Shown here: positions 6,962 through 13,634 of the stretch, piece by piece
Layout of the letters: every line of letters begins with the position of its first letter
Position numbering within the stretch: position 1 is the first letter of the stretch
Origin: Spartobacteria bacterium
GTDB lineage: Bacteria > Verrucomicrobiota > Verrucomicrobiia > Chthoniobacterales > Terrimicrobiaceae
DNA: 15,246 nt
Assembly (NCBI GenBank): GCA_947487745.1
Contig: CANKXQ010000011.1
Location: 1-15,246 of the forward strand
Direction of reading: 5' to 3'
Program-made: the position numbers and the translations under genes
Notes under the pieces: model-generated
The model's database searches: none
Told to the model about the DNA's origin: nothing
What the model saw: only the letters and a program-made list of their open reading frames with translations

Positions 6962-7710
6962 TTTCTTTTCTTTTTCTTAGCTGGAGCGGGTTTGGCAGTC
7001 TGCTCCCAGAGACGATCCGCAAGGGCGGCTTGGGCGGCAGCGACTTGAGCTTCTTTTTTACTGCAACCACATCCCCTACCCAACTCCAATCCGTTCCAAA
7101 GAACACAACAGATGAAAACCTTGGAGTGCTCCGGGCCTGTCTGTGAGAGGATTTGATAGTCTGGAGCGGAGGGTTCTATGGCTTGAAGAATTTCCTGCAG
7201 GTAGCCCTTCGGATTGATCTCGTCTGGTTGATTCGCAATCTCAGTGAAGACCGAGTCCATTTGACGCAGGATGAAAATACGGGCGGCGTCAAATCCACCA
7301 TCCAAGTAAATCGCGCCGACAAGGGATTCAAAGGCATCGGCCAATGTGGAAGCGCGCTCGCGGCCTCCGCTGGCCTCCTCGCCGCGACCCATCATAATGA
7401 AACTGCCGAGATCGAGTGCCAGGGCGCGATCTCTGAGGGCTGGTCGGGATACGATGCGGGTTCGGAGCTTTGTCAGTTGCCCCTCACCAAAGTCAGGAAA
7501 CATACGGAAGAGGTGCTCTGTGACGGTGACCTGAATCACGGCATCGCCGAGAAATTCCAGACGCTGATTGTCGAAGGGGTAGTTTTTCCGCTCAAGCGAA
7601 ATACTGGGATGGGTTAGCGCCTCAGCAAGGAGCAATCCATTGCGGAACTTGTAGATAATTCGCTCTTCCAGGGGATTCATTACAGGTGACTTTGAGGGAT
7701 TAATTGTCAT
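6958..7710 (-). CDS. rnc: Ribonuclease III
   Basis: A 250-residue double-strand-specific endoribonuclease that processes rRNA precursors and structured mRNAs. The nuclease domain shows NQRLEFLGDAV (48-58) and TLADAFESLVGAIYLDGG (122-139). The Mg2+-binding residues expected from the family are Glu52, Asp56, Asp125 and Glu128. Residues about 167-235 form the dsRNA-binding domain (NPKGYLQEILQ to CSKKEAQVAAAQAAL). A 10-15 residue Lys-rich tail (AKPAPAKKKKRK) extends the C-terminus. The start at 7710 has no Shine-Dalgarno, and Met11 (7680) is an equally possible start because homology begins just after it. The gene follows the L,D-transpeptidase by 48 nt and overlaps the next gene by ATGA. Confidence 0.96.
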   Translation of the reverse strand: MTINPSKSPVMNPLEERIIYKFRNGLLLAEALTHPSISLERKNYPFDNQRLEFLGDAVIQVTVTEHLFRMFPDFGEGQLTKLRTRIVSRPALRDRALALDLGSFIMMGRGEEASGGRERASTLADAFESLVGAIYLDGGFDAARIFILRQMDSVFTEIANQPDEINPKGYLQEILQAIEPSAPDYQILSQTGPEHSKVFICCVLWNGLELGRGCGCSKKEAQVAAAQAALADRLWEQTAKPAPAKKKKRK

Positions 7711-7758
7711 GTGCCCAATGAATACGGATGATTTGATGCATTTCGGAAAATCTAGACC

Positions 7759-8367
7759 TTAGCGAGAGTTAGACAAGTTTCGGGAACCGCGCTGAGGGAC
7801 AGCCATGGTCAGCGTGGGAGGCAAGGGATTCGGAGTGATGAGAATTTTCGAATTCAGACCAACTGTGTTGAAGAGTTCGATGACATCCTGGGATTTCATG
7901 CGAACGCAGCCATAGCTTACCGCCCTGCCGATGTTACGCTCCTCAGGCGTGCCGTGAATGTAGATATAACGGCGGTAGGAATTGCGATTTTTGTCATCAA
8001 GACCTTCCAGCCAGAGAATGCGCGTAACGATGGGATCACGACCCGGCGCATTCACAGGGAGGACTTCGCCAGTGGGCTGGCGGCTTTTGAAAACCGATCC
8101 GGCAGGCAGACCATGGCCAATTTTTTCTTTTATGCGCAATACGCCAAGAGGCGTGGCGTAGGAACCGGGTCGGTCGCCAACGCCGAATTTGGAAGTCGAC
8201 ACAGGGTAAATCGAGAAGGGCTTTCCATCGCGGAGAACGAGCATTTTTTGATCCGCAACGCTCACGACCATTCGGTGGCGATTATCAGTGACGCATCCAG
8301 CGAGCAGCATGGAAACAAACAGCACCGCAGCGTGAAAATGAAACCGAGAGACAGATGACTTCGTCAT
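7759..8367 (-). CDS. L,D-transpeptidase (YkuD family) lipoprotein
   Basis: A 202-residue protein with a lipoprotein signal peptide (lipobox LLAGC, Cys25), then a YkuD/ErfK domain from about residue 34. The catalytic signature is IHGT (137-140) with SYGCVRM (151-157): His138 and nucleophile Cys154 are present, as is Arg156. The family forms 3-3 cross-links in peptidoglycan or attaches lipoproteins to it, working in the periplasm. The lipobox suggests membrane anchoring. The residue before the catalytic Gly-Cys is Tyr where many relatives have His or Ser, a modest variation. The domain ends with a short Pro-rich, basic tail. It lies between trpF (76 nt downstream of its stop) and rnc on the same strand. 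No Shine-Dalgarno is visible before the ATG. Confidence 0.88.
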   Translation of the reverse strand: MTKSSVSRFHFHAAVLFVSMLLAGCVTDNRHRMVVSVADQKMLVLRDGKPFSIYPVSTSKFGVGDRPGSYATPLGVLRIKEKIGHGLPAGSVFKSRQPTGEVLPVNAPGRDPIVTRILWLEGLDDKNRNSYRRYIYIHGTPEERNIGRAVSYGCVRMKSQDVIELFNTVGLNSKILITPNPLPPTLTMAVPQRGSRNLSNSR

Positions 8368-8443
8368 GAAATAAAAGAGCGATCAGTTAAAGACTTTGTA
8401 AACCCACGAGAGCGGGAAATGAACCGAGCAGAGCGCATGGGCG

Positions 8444-9112
8444 TCAAGGGGAATCTCCCGCCGCCTGCGATCCGAGAGACGCAGCATTTATAAAGGCTTT
8501 TACTAAAACGGCGTCTTTTCGGCGGGGTTCAGACTCCACCCCGCCGGCGACATCGACGGCTGCAGGTCTTACGACTCGAATGGCTTCAGTGACATTTTCG
8601 GGCGTGAGTCCGCCAGCCAAGAGAAACTTCCTGGCGGAATTCCGGTGAACAAAATCGCTGAGCAAGTTCCAATCCGCGACATGCCCGGTGCCGCCATAAG
8701 CCGCCGCCGACCAAGCATCCAGAAGCAGGTAGGGAGTGGAAAAAGCCAGCGCGGCATCGAGGGCGGAACTGTCCTTCACTCGCACGGCTCGAATCCAGTC
8801 CTTGGCTCCGCAGTTCAGGCAGTCCGCAGGCATTTCGTCGCCGTGGAATTGAATAAACTCAAAACACCCCGAGTCGCGAATACGCGCGAGCAAGTCGGCG
8901 TCCGCATTCACGAGCACAGCGACGCGATCGACGGTCTTTTCCAACGAGCGAATCCAATCGAAAGATTTCTCCGGATCGATAAATCGCTTCGAGCCGGGGT
9001 AAAAATTGAAGCCCAAGGCCCCTACCCCGGCTTCGACACACATGGCGGCGTCCGCCTCATTTGTGATACCGCAAATTTTAACGCCGACGCGCCCTGAATC
9101 AAAAAGCCTCAC
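8444..9112 (-). CDS. trpF: Phosphoribosylanthranilate isomerase (TrpF)
   Basis: A 222-residue (beta/alpha)8-barrel enzyme of tryptophan synthesis that converts PRA to CdRP by Amadori rearrangement. Motifs are VKICGIT (11-17) with the catalytic Cys14, ALGFNFYPGSKR (32-43), LLLDA (129-133) with the catalytic Asp132, YGGTG (139-143), LAGGLTPENV (165-174) and VDVAGGVE (186-193). The last usually reads DVSSGVE, so the phosphate-binding loop has Ala-Gly in place of Ser-Ser. The start is GTG at 9112, overlapping the stop of the upstream membrane-protein gene as GTGA. No trp genes flank it in this window, so it appears detached from a trp operon. Confidence 0.94.
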   Translation of the reverse strand: MRLFDSGRVGVKICGITNEADAAMCVEAGVGALGFNFYPGSKRFIDPEKSFDWIRSLEKTVDRVAVLVNADADLLARIRDSGCFEFIQFHGDEMPADCLNCGAKDWIRAVRVKDSSALDAALAFSTPYLLLDAWSAAAYGGTGHVADWNLLSDFVHRNSARKFLLAGGLTPENVTEAIRVVRPAAVDVAGGVESEPRRKDAVLVKAFINAASLGSQAAGDSP

Positions 9113-9519
9113 TTGATCAGACGGGCATCGGCTTTCTTGATGGAGGGGTGGTGGGTGATCGTGTGAATGCGCCCATCACTCGTGCGAAAAAATGAGCTGA
9201 GAATCCAATTGACCATACTGATAATGATCGCACCGAAAAAGGCATTCCAGAAGCCATCCACTTGAAAAGCAGGAATCACCTGCGCCACAAAGAGCAAAAG
9301 CAGGGCATTAACGACAAATATAAAAAACCCCATTGTTATGATTATAAATGGGATACTTAGCAAAAGAAGAAATGGCCTCACAAAGGCATTGATGATTCCG
9401 AGCAGGAGCGATGCTCCGAGCAAAGCCCCCAAACTGGAGCAACTGATGCCGGGAATAACCTTTTCGGCAGCGAAAACTGCCACCGTTGTGAACATCCAGC
9501 GGATTAAGAAAGCACTCAC
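9109..9519 (-). CDS. Phage_holin_4_2 / YvlD-like four-helix membrane protein
   Basis: A 136-residue membrane protein with four hydrophobic helices (about 4-22, 29-47, 51-80, 92-110) and a basic, His-containing cytoplasmic tail (SDGRIHTITHHPSIKKADARLIK is split over residues 114-136). The GIINAFVRP segment, SIPFIIITMGFFIFVVNALLL and the Gly-rich final helix match the 'phage holin family' (Phage_holin_4_2, YvlD). Despite its name this family is mostly chromosomal and of unclear function. It starts with GTG at 9519; an AGG 8 nt upstream could serve as a weak Shine-Dalgarno. It overlaps trpF by GTGA and heads the minus-strand block. No lysis genes are nearby, so a phage role is unlikely. Confidence 0.82.
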   Translation of the reverse strand: MSAFLIRWMFTTVAVFAAEKVIPGISCSSLGALLGASLLLGIINAFVRPFLLLLSIPFIIITMGFFIFVVNALLLLFVAQVIPAFQVDGFWNAFFGAIIISMVNWILSSFFRTSDGRIHTITHHPSIKKADARLIK

Positions 9520-9598
9520 GGAATCAACCTAATCGCTTTCGTTTTTTTTTGAAGATTTATTTTGCAAATCCCTGATTTCGATTCAAAGATACACGCCT
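9520..9598. promoter_or_regulatory. Divergent intergenic region, probable promoters both ways
   Basis: This 79-bp AT-rich gap separates the minus-strand holin-like/trpF block from the plus-strand DUF2934 gene, so both should be transcribed from here. It contains a run of ten T (9541-9550 region), TTGCAA on the plus strand and TTGAAT on the minus strand as -35-like hexamers. I see no convincing -10 at proper spacing on either strand. Confidence 0.35.
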
Positions 9599-9964
9599 AT
9601 GCCTGCAAAAAAAACCAACCAGTCCACAGCGACCAAGGTAAAAGCCACCTCGTCAAAAGCTGTTAAGACTCCGGCCAAAAAAATTGCAAAGCCAGCCAAA
9701 CAAGACACGGCGACATCAATGACAGCCCTTGAGAAAAAAGTCAAAAAGGCTGCAAGTAAACCGACGGCAACCCCCAAAACAACCACTCCCCCGCCTGCAT
9801 CGAGCGACCAGCACATTCCGCGCGAGGACATTCAGCTACGAGCCTACTTCATTTCTGAGCGCCGCCAGACCATGGGATGGCCCGGAAACTCCTCGACCGA
9901 CTGGATTGAAGCCGAGTCCCAACTCGTAGCGGAAGCCAAGCGTCGGCTGAAAAAAATACTCTAA
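9599..9964 (+). CDS. Lys-rich histone-like protein with C-terminal DUF2934 domain
   Basis: A 121-residue protein in two parts. Residues 1-70 are low-complexity and basic (16 Lys in the first 60, with Ala, Thr, Pro, as in TPAKKIAKPAK), resembling histone H1-like or AlgP-type bacterial tails that bind DNA. Residues about 76-112 match DUF2934: the pattern IQLRAYFISERR, then a Gly/Pro turn and DWIEAESQL. DUF2934 is a short domain of unknown function common in PVC bacteria and proteobacteria. A nucleoid-associated role is an inference from the tail only. No signal peptide and no Shine-Dalgarno are visible. The gene is followed 37 nt later by the carbonic anhydrase-like gene on the same strand. Confidence 0.8.
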   Translation: MPAKKTNQSTATKVKATSSKAVKTPAKKIAKPAKQDTATSMTALEKKVKKAASKPTATPKTTTPPPASSDQHIPREDIQLRAYFISERRQTMGWPGNSSTDWIEAESQLVAEAKRRLKKIL

Positions 9965-9972
9965 AAAAATCG

Positions 9973-9994
9973 CCGCCTGCGGATATCAAGGCGG
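9973..9994 (+). promoter_or_regulatory. Hairpin overlapping the Shine-Dalgarno of the gamma-carbonic anhydrase gene
   Basis: CCGCCT (9973-9978) pairs with AGGCGG (9989-9994) over a 10-nt loop. The second arm, read with its preceding A (AAGGCGG), is the only Shine-Dalgarno-like sequence for the ATG at 10002, 7 nt away. Folding would hide it. On the minus strand the same hairpin is followed by a T7 run, but no minus-strand gene reads into it. Confidence 0.4.
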
Positions 9995-10001
9995 ATCATT
10001 C

Positions 10002-10538
10002 ATGAATACCGAAGGCCGCCTCAAGAGGTTTCTCCATGTGAAACCCCAGATAGCAGAGGCGTCTTTCGTGGCATCCAATGCCACACTCATAGGGGATGTC
10101 CGCTTGGGCCGTGACTCCAGTGTTTTCTTCGGCGCTGTCCTCCGGGGAGACATTGATACGATCCGGATAGGCGAAGGAACAAATGTGCAGGATGGATGTA
10201 TCATCCACCTCGCCGATGATCTCGGAGCCACGGTCGGCGCCTACTGCACAATCGGCCACGCCGCTATCATCCATGCCTGCACGATTGGAGACTTGTGTCT
10301 CGTCGGTATGCAGGCCGTCATCCTCGATGGCGCGGAAATCGGCGACGAGTGCCTGATCGGCGCCGGGGCGCTGGTCACATCGCGCACGAAAATCCCACCA
10401 CGCTCGCTTGTATTGGGATCACCCGCCAAAGTCGTGCGCCCACTCACTGAGGCCGAGATTCTCTCCCTGCGGGCAAGTGCGGATAAATACATTACGGTTT
10501 CACGCGCACACGCTGCGCTTCAGGCGTCTACTGAATGA
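10002..10538 (+). CDS. Gamma-carbonic anhydrase-like protein (YrdA/PaaY, left-handed beta-helix)
   Basis: A 178-residue left-handed beta-helix protein with hexapeptide repeats (IGDVRLG, IRIGEGTNV, CTIGDLCLVG, AEIGDECLIGAG). The LRGD (47-50) and NVQDG (61-65) motifs are those of gamma-class carbonic anhydrases. The three zinc-ligand histidines are present: His69 in IIH, and His86 and His91 in IGHAAIIH, five residues apart as in the archaeal Cam enzyme. Length and IPPRSLVLGSPAKVVR fit the short YrdA/PaaY group. Some members hydrate CO2, others lack detectable activity, so catalysis is not assured. Its stop overlaps the pgsA start as ATGA (10535-10538). Confidence 0.92.
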   Translation: MNTEGRLKRFLHVKPQIAEASFVASNATLIGDVRLGRDSSVFFGAVLRGDIDTIRIGEGTNVQDGCIIHLADDLGATVGAYCTIGHAAIIHACTIGDLCLVGMQAVILDGAEIGDECLIGAGALVTSRTKIPPRSLVLGSPAKVVRPLTEAEILSLRASADKYITVSRAHAALQASTE

Positions 10539-11098
10539 ACCTTCCGAACCGTCTCACGGTGGCCCGCCTGGCATTCACTGGCGTTTTTGTTTTCTGTTTT
10601 GCAGTCGACTTCCCATTCCGCTTCACAACAGCCTTTGCCGTTTTTGTGTTAGCCGCGATTACGGACATACTCGACGGCATCATTGCCAGGCGCTGGAACC
10701 TCATCACCGATTTCGGCAAGCTCATGGATCCGCTCGCCGACAAGATTCTCACAGCCTCGGCATTCATTTGCCTCATTGAGTTCAGTGCAATTCCAAGCTG
10801 GGCTGTCATCTTGATCATCGGCCGCGAATTCTTGATCACAGGCCTGCGCTCTCTGGCCGCCACGAAGGGGCTTGTGATACCGGCCGATAATCTGGGAAAG
10901 CACAAGACGACATGGCAGATGATCACCATCACTTATTTTCTGCTCCTGCTAGGCCTAGGCGAAATCCAGCATCCCGCCTGGTTCCCCAGCGCTTGGTTTG
11001 TCGGAACGCACGTATTCGTTCCCATCACTGTGATCCTCTCGGTTTATTCCGGCCTCGCCTACCTCTTTAAAAATCGAGAACTCATCAAGGCAGCCTGA
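10535..11098 (+). CDS. pgsA: CDP-diacylglycerol--glycerol-3-phosphate 3-phosphatidyltransferase (PgsA)
   Basis: A 187-residue inner-membrane enzyme that makes phosphatidylglycerol phosphate, the committed step to PG and cardiolipin. The CDP-alcohol phosphotransferase motif is complete: Asp44, Asp47-Gly48, Ala51-Arg52, Gly61, Asp65 and Asp69, with the canonical D-x2-D-G-x2-A-R-x8-G-x3-D-x3-D spacing. Four to five further hydrophobic helices follow. The N-terminal MNLPNRLTVARL is typical of PgsA and fixes the start, which overlaps the upstream gene by ATGA. Other CDP-alcohol transferases share the core motif, but N-terminus and length favour PgsA. Confidence 0.92.
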   Translation: MNLPNRLTVARLAFTGVFVFCFAVDFPFRFTTAFAVFVLAAITDILDGIIARRWNLITDFGKLMDPLADKILTASAFICLIEFSAIPSWAVILIIGREFLITGLRSLAATKGLVIPADNLGKHKTTWQMITITYFLLLLGLGEIQHPAWFPSAWFVGTHVFVPITVILSVYSGLAYLFKNRELIKAA

Positions 11099-11116
11099 CA
11101 TTTTTCCGCAGGCCGA

Positions 11117-11145
11117 TTGACACCCGGAAAAAACATCCCCATTTT
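11117..11145 (+). promoter_or_regulatory. Candidate promoter for lysA
   Basis: A perfect -35 hexamer TTGACA (11117-11122) is 17 nt from CATTTT (11140-11145), a poor -10. Initiation 7 nt downstream would fall on or next to the GTG at 11152, again giving an almost leaderless transcript. It lies in the 53-nt gap after pgsA. Confidence 0.35.
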
Positions 11146-11151
11146 CGCGGT

Positions 11152-12441
11152 GTGCATTCCTTTTCCTATGTTGATGGCACCCTGCGCTGCGAGGGTGTGG
11201 AGCTTGATGAAATCGCCAACCGCTTTGGCACGCCGGCCTATGTCTATTCGGCCGCCACGATCCAGGGAAACTACCAGCGCCTCGACACAGCACTGGCACC
11301 GCTCGACCACCTCGTCTGCTACGCCGTAAAAGCAAACTCCAACCTCGCCGTTCTCAATCTTTTGGCAAAGCTCGGCTCCGGTTTTGATATTGTCTCGGGT
11401 GGCGAGTTGTTCCGTGTTCTAAAGGCCGGTGGACGCGCCGACCGCTGCACCTTTGCAGGCGTTGGCAAAACTCGCGAGGAGATCGCATTCGCATTGAAGG
11501 AAGGCGTTTACTCTTTCAATGTCGAAAGCGAAGGCGAGCTTGCCCGCATCAACGAAGTCGCTGGATCCCTGGGAGTGACAGCCCCGATCGCCATTCGAGT
11601 GAACCCCGATGTGGATGCGAAAACGCACAAATTCATCTCGACGGGCAAAAGCAAAAACAAGTTCGGCATCGGCATCGACCGAGCTGCTGAAGTCTACGAG
11701 GTTGCCGCCAAGCTCCCCCATCTGAAAATCCGTGGCGTGCAGACGCACATCGGCTCCCAAATTCTCGAGTCCGGCCCCTTTGCCGAAGCTGCAGCCAAGC
11801 TGGCCGAACTGGTTCAGGATTTGAAAAAATCCTACGACATCGAGTTCTTTGATTTCGGCGGTGGCATCGGCATCGTTTACGACGAGGCCTTGAGCAGCGG
11901 AACTCCCGCCTGGTGGGAAGGCCAAGGCTCTTCGCGCCGTATCACGCCGGAGGATTACGCCGCTGCCATCATTCCCGTGTTGAAGCCCCTCGGACTGCGC
12001 ATTCTTTTTGAGCCCGGCCGCTTCCTTGTGGGAAATGCCGGAGCGCTTCTCTCCACCGTGCAATATGTGAAGCAGACACCTGCAAAAACCTTCACCATCA
12101 TCGATGCCGCGATGAACGACCTTATCCGCCCCGCCCTCTACGAGGGTTGGCATGAGATCGTTCCACTGCGTCAGTCCGCAGAGAACCGCACGCCGATGGA
12201 TGTCGTAGGTCCCGTCTGCGAAAGCGGCGACTTCTTTGCCCAAGACCGCCCATTACCTCCGCTCCATCCCGATGACCGCATCGCCGTGCTCAGCTCGGGC
12301 GCCTACGGGTTTGTCATGTCATCAAATTACAACTCCCGACCGCTTCTGCCTGAGATTCTTGTCGATGGTGACAATTACCATCTCGCCCGGGAGCGCCAGA
12401 CTTGGGACGACTTGCTGCGCGGCGAATCGATTCCGCAATAA
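11152..12441 (+). CDS. lysA: Diaminopimelate decarboxylase (LysA)
   Basis: A 429-residue PLP enzyme of fold III that decarboxylates meso-diaminopimelate to lysine, the last step of lysine synthesis. Signatures are YAVKANSN with the PLP Lys60, THIGSQ (198-203), FDFGGGIGI (233-241), EPGRFLVGNAG (287-297), IDAAMNDLIRPALY (317-330), GPVCESGDFFAQ (353-364) with the active-site Cys356, and SSGAYGF (381-387). The length is typical. The start is GTG at 11152: the MHSFSYVDGTLRCEGVEL beginning matches family N-termini, and no in-frame alternative is as good. No Shine-Dalgarno is visible. The stop is 7 nt from the end of the convergent lipocalin gene. Confidence 0.96.
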   Translation: MHSFSYVDGTLRCEGVELDEIANRFGTPAYVYSAATIQGNYQRLDTALAPLDHLVCYAVKANSNLAVLNLLAKLGSGFDIVSGGELFRVLKAGGRADRCTFAGVGKTREEIAFALKEGVYSFNVESEGELARINEVAGSLGVTAPIAIRVNPDVDAKTHKFISTGKSKNKFGIGIDRAAEVYEVAAKLPHLKIRGVQTHIGSQILESGPFAEAAAKLAELVQDLKKSYDIEFFDFGGGIGIVYDEALSSGTPAWWEGQGSSRRITPEDYAAAIIPVLKPLGLRILFEPGRFLVGNAGALLSTVQYVKQTPAKTFTIIDAAMNDLIRPALYEGWHEIVPLRQSAENRTPMDVVGPVCESGDFFAQDRPLPPLHPDDRIAVLSSGAYGFVMSSNYNSRPLLPEILVDGDNYHLARERQTWDDLLRGESIPQ

Positions 12442-12448
12442 CCCCGCT

Positions 12449-13528
12449 TCACTGGGCCTGCATTCCCACAATGCGGCCTGCGTAGCCTGTCATTTCGAGA
12501 TAACCGCGCCCCTTGCGGTTGCCTTCTACAGAAACACTGCCCTCCCAGTAGGCGAATGGAGCGGCGGCAAGTTCCTGGTCTGGAAAACGGGCTCGCACGG
12601 TGAGATCGAGCCCCTGTGAAGGGATTTTGATTTTCCAAGCCACGGGATATCGCCCCTTCGATTCCGAACTCGTCCACCACTCGATCGGTTCGAGTTCAAA
12701 GTCAGCAAGCTCGACTTTGTGGGCTTTGCCTGCTGTGTCCACGAAGGTGCCGGAGGAAAATTCATCACGCCCGCCATCCTTCGTTCGAATCTGAAAAAGC
12801 ATGAGTTCGCCGCCTTCTTCGAACTGGAGGCTAAACCAATCCCATCCGCTTTGGTGGGATGCCAACTGATTCGTCGCCCACTCGTGATCGAACCATGTGA
12901 GTCCCTCGACCTGGTATTCCAGACCATCTATGACGACCGTTCCGCTCGTTTTCATGCGGGTCAGCGAGTAGTAATGCGAGGCCCTCCCCTCGCCTGCAGC
13001 CTTCTGGCTTACCCCGTCGCGCCCATGGATCACGGGAGCGTTTGGAGAAACGAGTTGGAGATTCACGGACACTCCGTCCTGCCCGGCCTTCAAACGAAAA
13101 TCGTGCAACCCTGCGCGCTCGCACGACCAACTCTCGATCCAAGCAATTCTCGCTCCATCGTCAAAGCCGGCGTCCCCGAATGCCCCGCGCGAGAGCTTTT
13201 GAAAGTGGTGGAATTTTTTTTTGGAAATATCCGAAACAGCGAAGTGGGCGAATTTCACATCCCTCTGGAGAAATTCGGAACTCGGCAGCGAGCGCGAGGG
13301 ATCGGCGACACCCTGCCGAAAAAAAGTGAGCTGGTAGCCGAGTTCCTCGCCACCTTTCGCCCGGAGATTACCTGTGAAATACCACCACTCGGTTTTGAAA
13401 TCAGGATGGCTGCCATGGTCGGATGGGAATTGATAATTCCAACCTGGCAGCGCCACACGCCAGTCCGCAGGCGCCGTTGAAACGACAAGCAGAAAGCAAC
13501 AGAAGCGGATGAGTGTTGGAAATTTCAT
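12449..13528 (-). CDS. Exported CrtC/AttH lipocalin-like protein
   Basis: A 359-residue protein with a Sec signal peptide (1-21, cleavage after Ala21, no lipobox). Motifs are those of the CrtC/AttH family, two lipocalin-like domains: FPSDHGSHPDFKTEWWYFTG (34-53), YQLTFFRQG (65-73), ASHYYSLTRMKTSG (183-196), TWFDHEWATNQL (211-222), SGWDWFSLQFEEGGELMLFQ (227-246) and AYWEGSVSVEG (326-336). The family includes carotenoid 1,2-hydratase and proteins of unknown substrate (AttH, YcfC-like). No carotenoid genes are nearby, so hydratase activity is not implied; an envelope lipid or hydrophobic-ligand role is only an inference. The gene stands alone, convergent with lysA. A TATATT lies 5 nt before the ATG and no Shine-Dalgarno is seen. 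Confidence 0.87.
   Translation of the reverse strand: MKFPTLIRFCCFLLVVSTAPADWRVALPGWNYQFPSDHGSHPDFKTEWWYFTGNLRAKGGEELGYQLTFFRQGVADPSRSLPSSEFLQRDVKFAHFAVSDISKKKFHHFQKLSRGAFGDAGFDDGARIAWIESWSCERAGLHDFRLKAGQDGVSVNLQLVSPNAPVIHGRDGVSQKAAGEGRASHYYSLTRMKTSGTVVIDGLEYQVEGLTWFDHEWATNQLASHQSGWDWFSLQFEEGGELMLFQIRTKDGGRDEFSSGTFVDTAGKAHKVELADFELEPIEWWTSSESKGRYPVAWKIKIPSQGLDLTVRARFPDQELAAAPFAYWEGSVSVEGNRKGRGYLEMTGYAGRIVGMQAQ
12455..12478. terminator. Hairpin at the convergent lysA/lipocalin ends
   Basis: GGCC-T-GCATT (12455-12464) pairs with AATGC-GGCC (12470-12478) over a 5-nt loop, with one bulged T. It lies 14 nt past the lysA stop, inside the last codons of the convergent gene. No U-tract follows on either strand, so it is only a candidate transcription barrier. 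Confidence 0.35.
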
Positions 13529-13634
13529 CGAAGAATATAAACAGCATACGCGCGGCGCGACTCATTCGTCGCCAACCAAATCGCCTGCAGGGAAGCTTGA
13601 ACAATGATGCGGACATAGTAAATTTTCGCTCCCT
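13529..13634. promoter_or_regulatory. Divergent promoter region between lipocalin and TPR genes
   Basis: These 106 bp separate two divergent genes, so each promoter should lie here. On the minus strand TATATT (13534-13539), one mismatch from the -10 consensus, stands 5 nt before the ATG. On the plus strand the AT-rich TAGTAAATTTT (about 13618-13628) could hold a -10. I see no clear -35 for either and no Shine-Dalgarno for the TPR gene. Confidence 0.35.

Noticed and set aside
9109..9519. A prophage remnant, suggested by the holin-family protein
   Set aside because: The Phage_holin_4_2/YvlD family is mostly chromosomal. No endolysin, structural gene, integrase or att-like repeat is present, and it is coupled to trpF.
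9966..9994. An intrinsic terminator on the minus strand (CCGCCT/AGGCGG then T7)
   Set aside because: No minus-strand gene reads toward it; the plus-strand Shine-Dalgarno overlap is the more likely meaning.
11419..12243. A 274-codon open frame antisense to lysA
   Set aside because: The sense strand is an unmistakable diaminopimelate decarboxylase.
12719..13480. A 253-codon plus-strand frame opposite the lipocalin gene
   Set aside because: The minus-strand protein has all CrtC/AttH motifs and a signal peptide; the plus frame has none.
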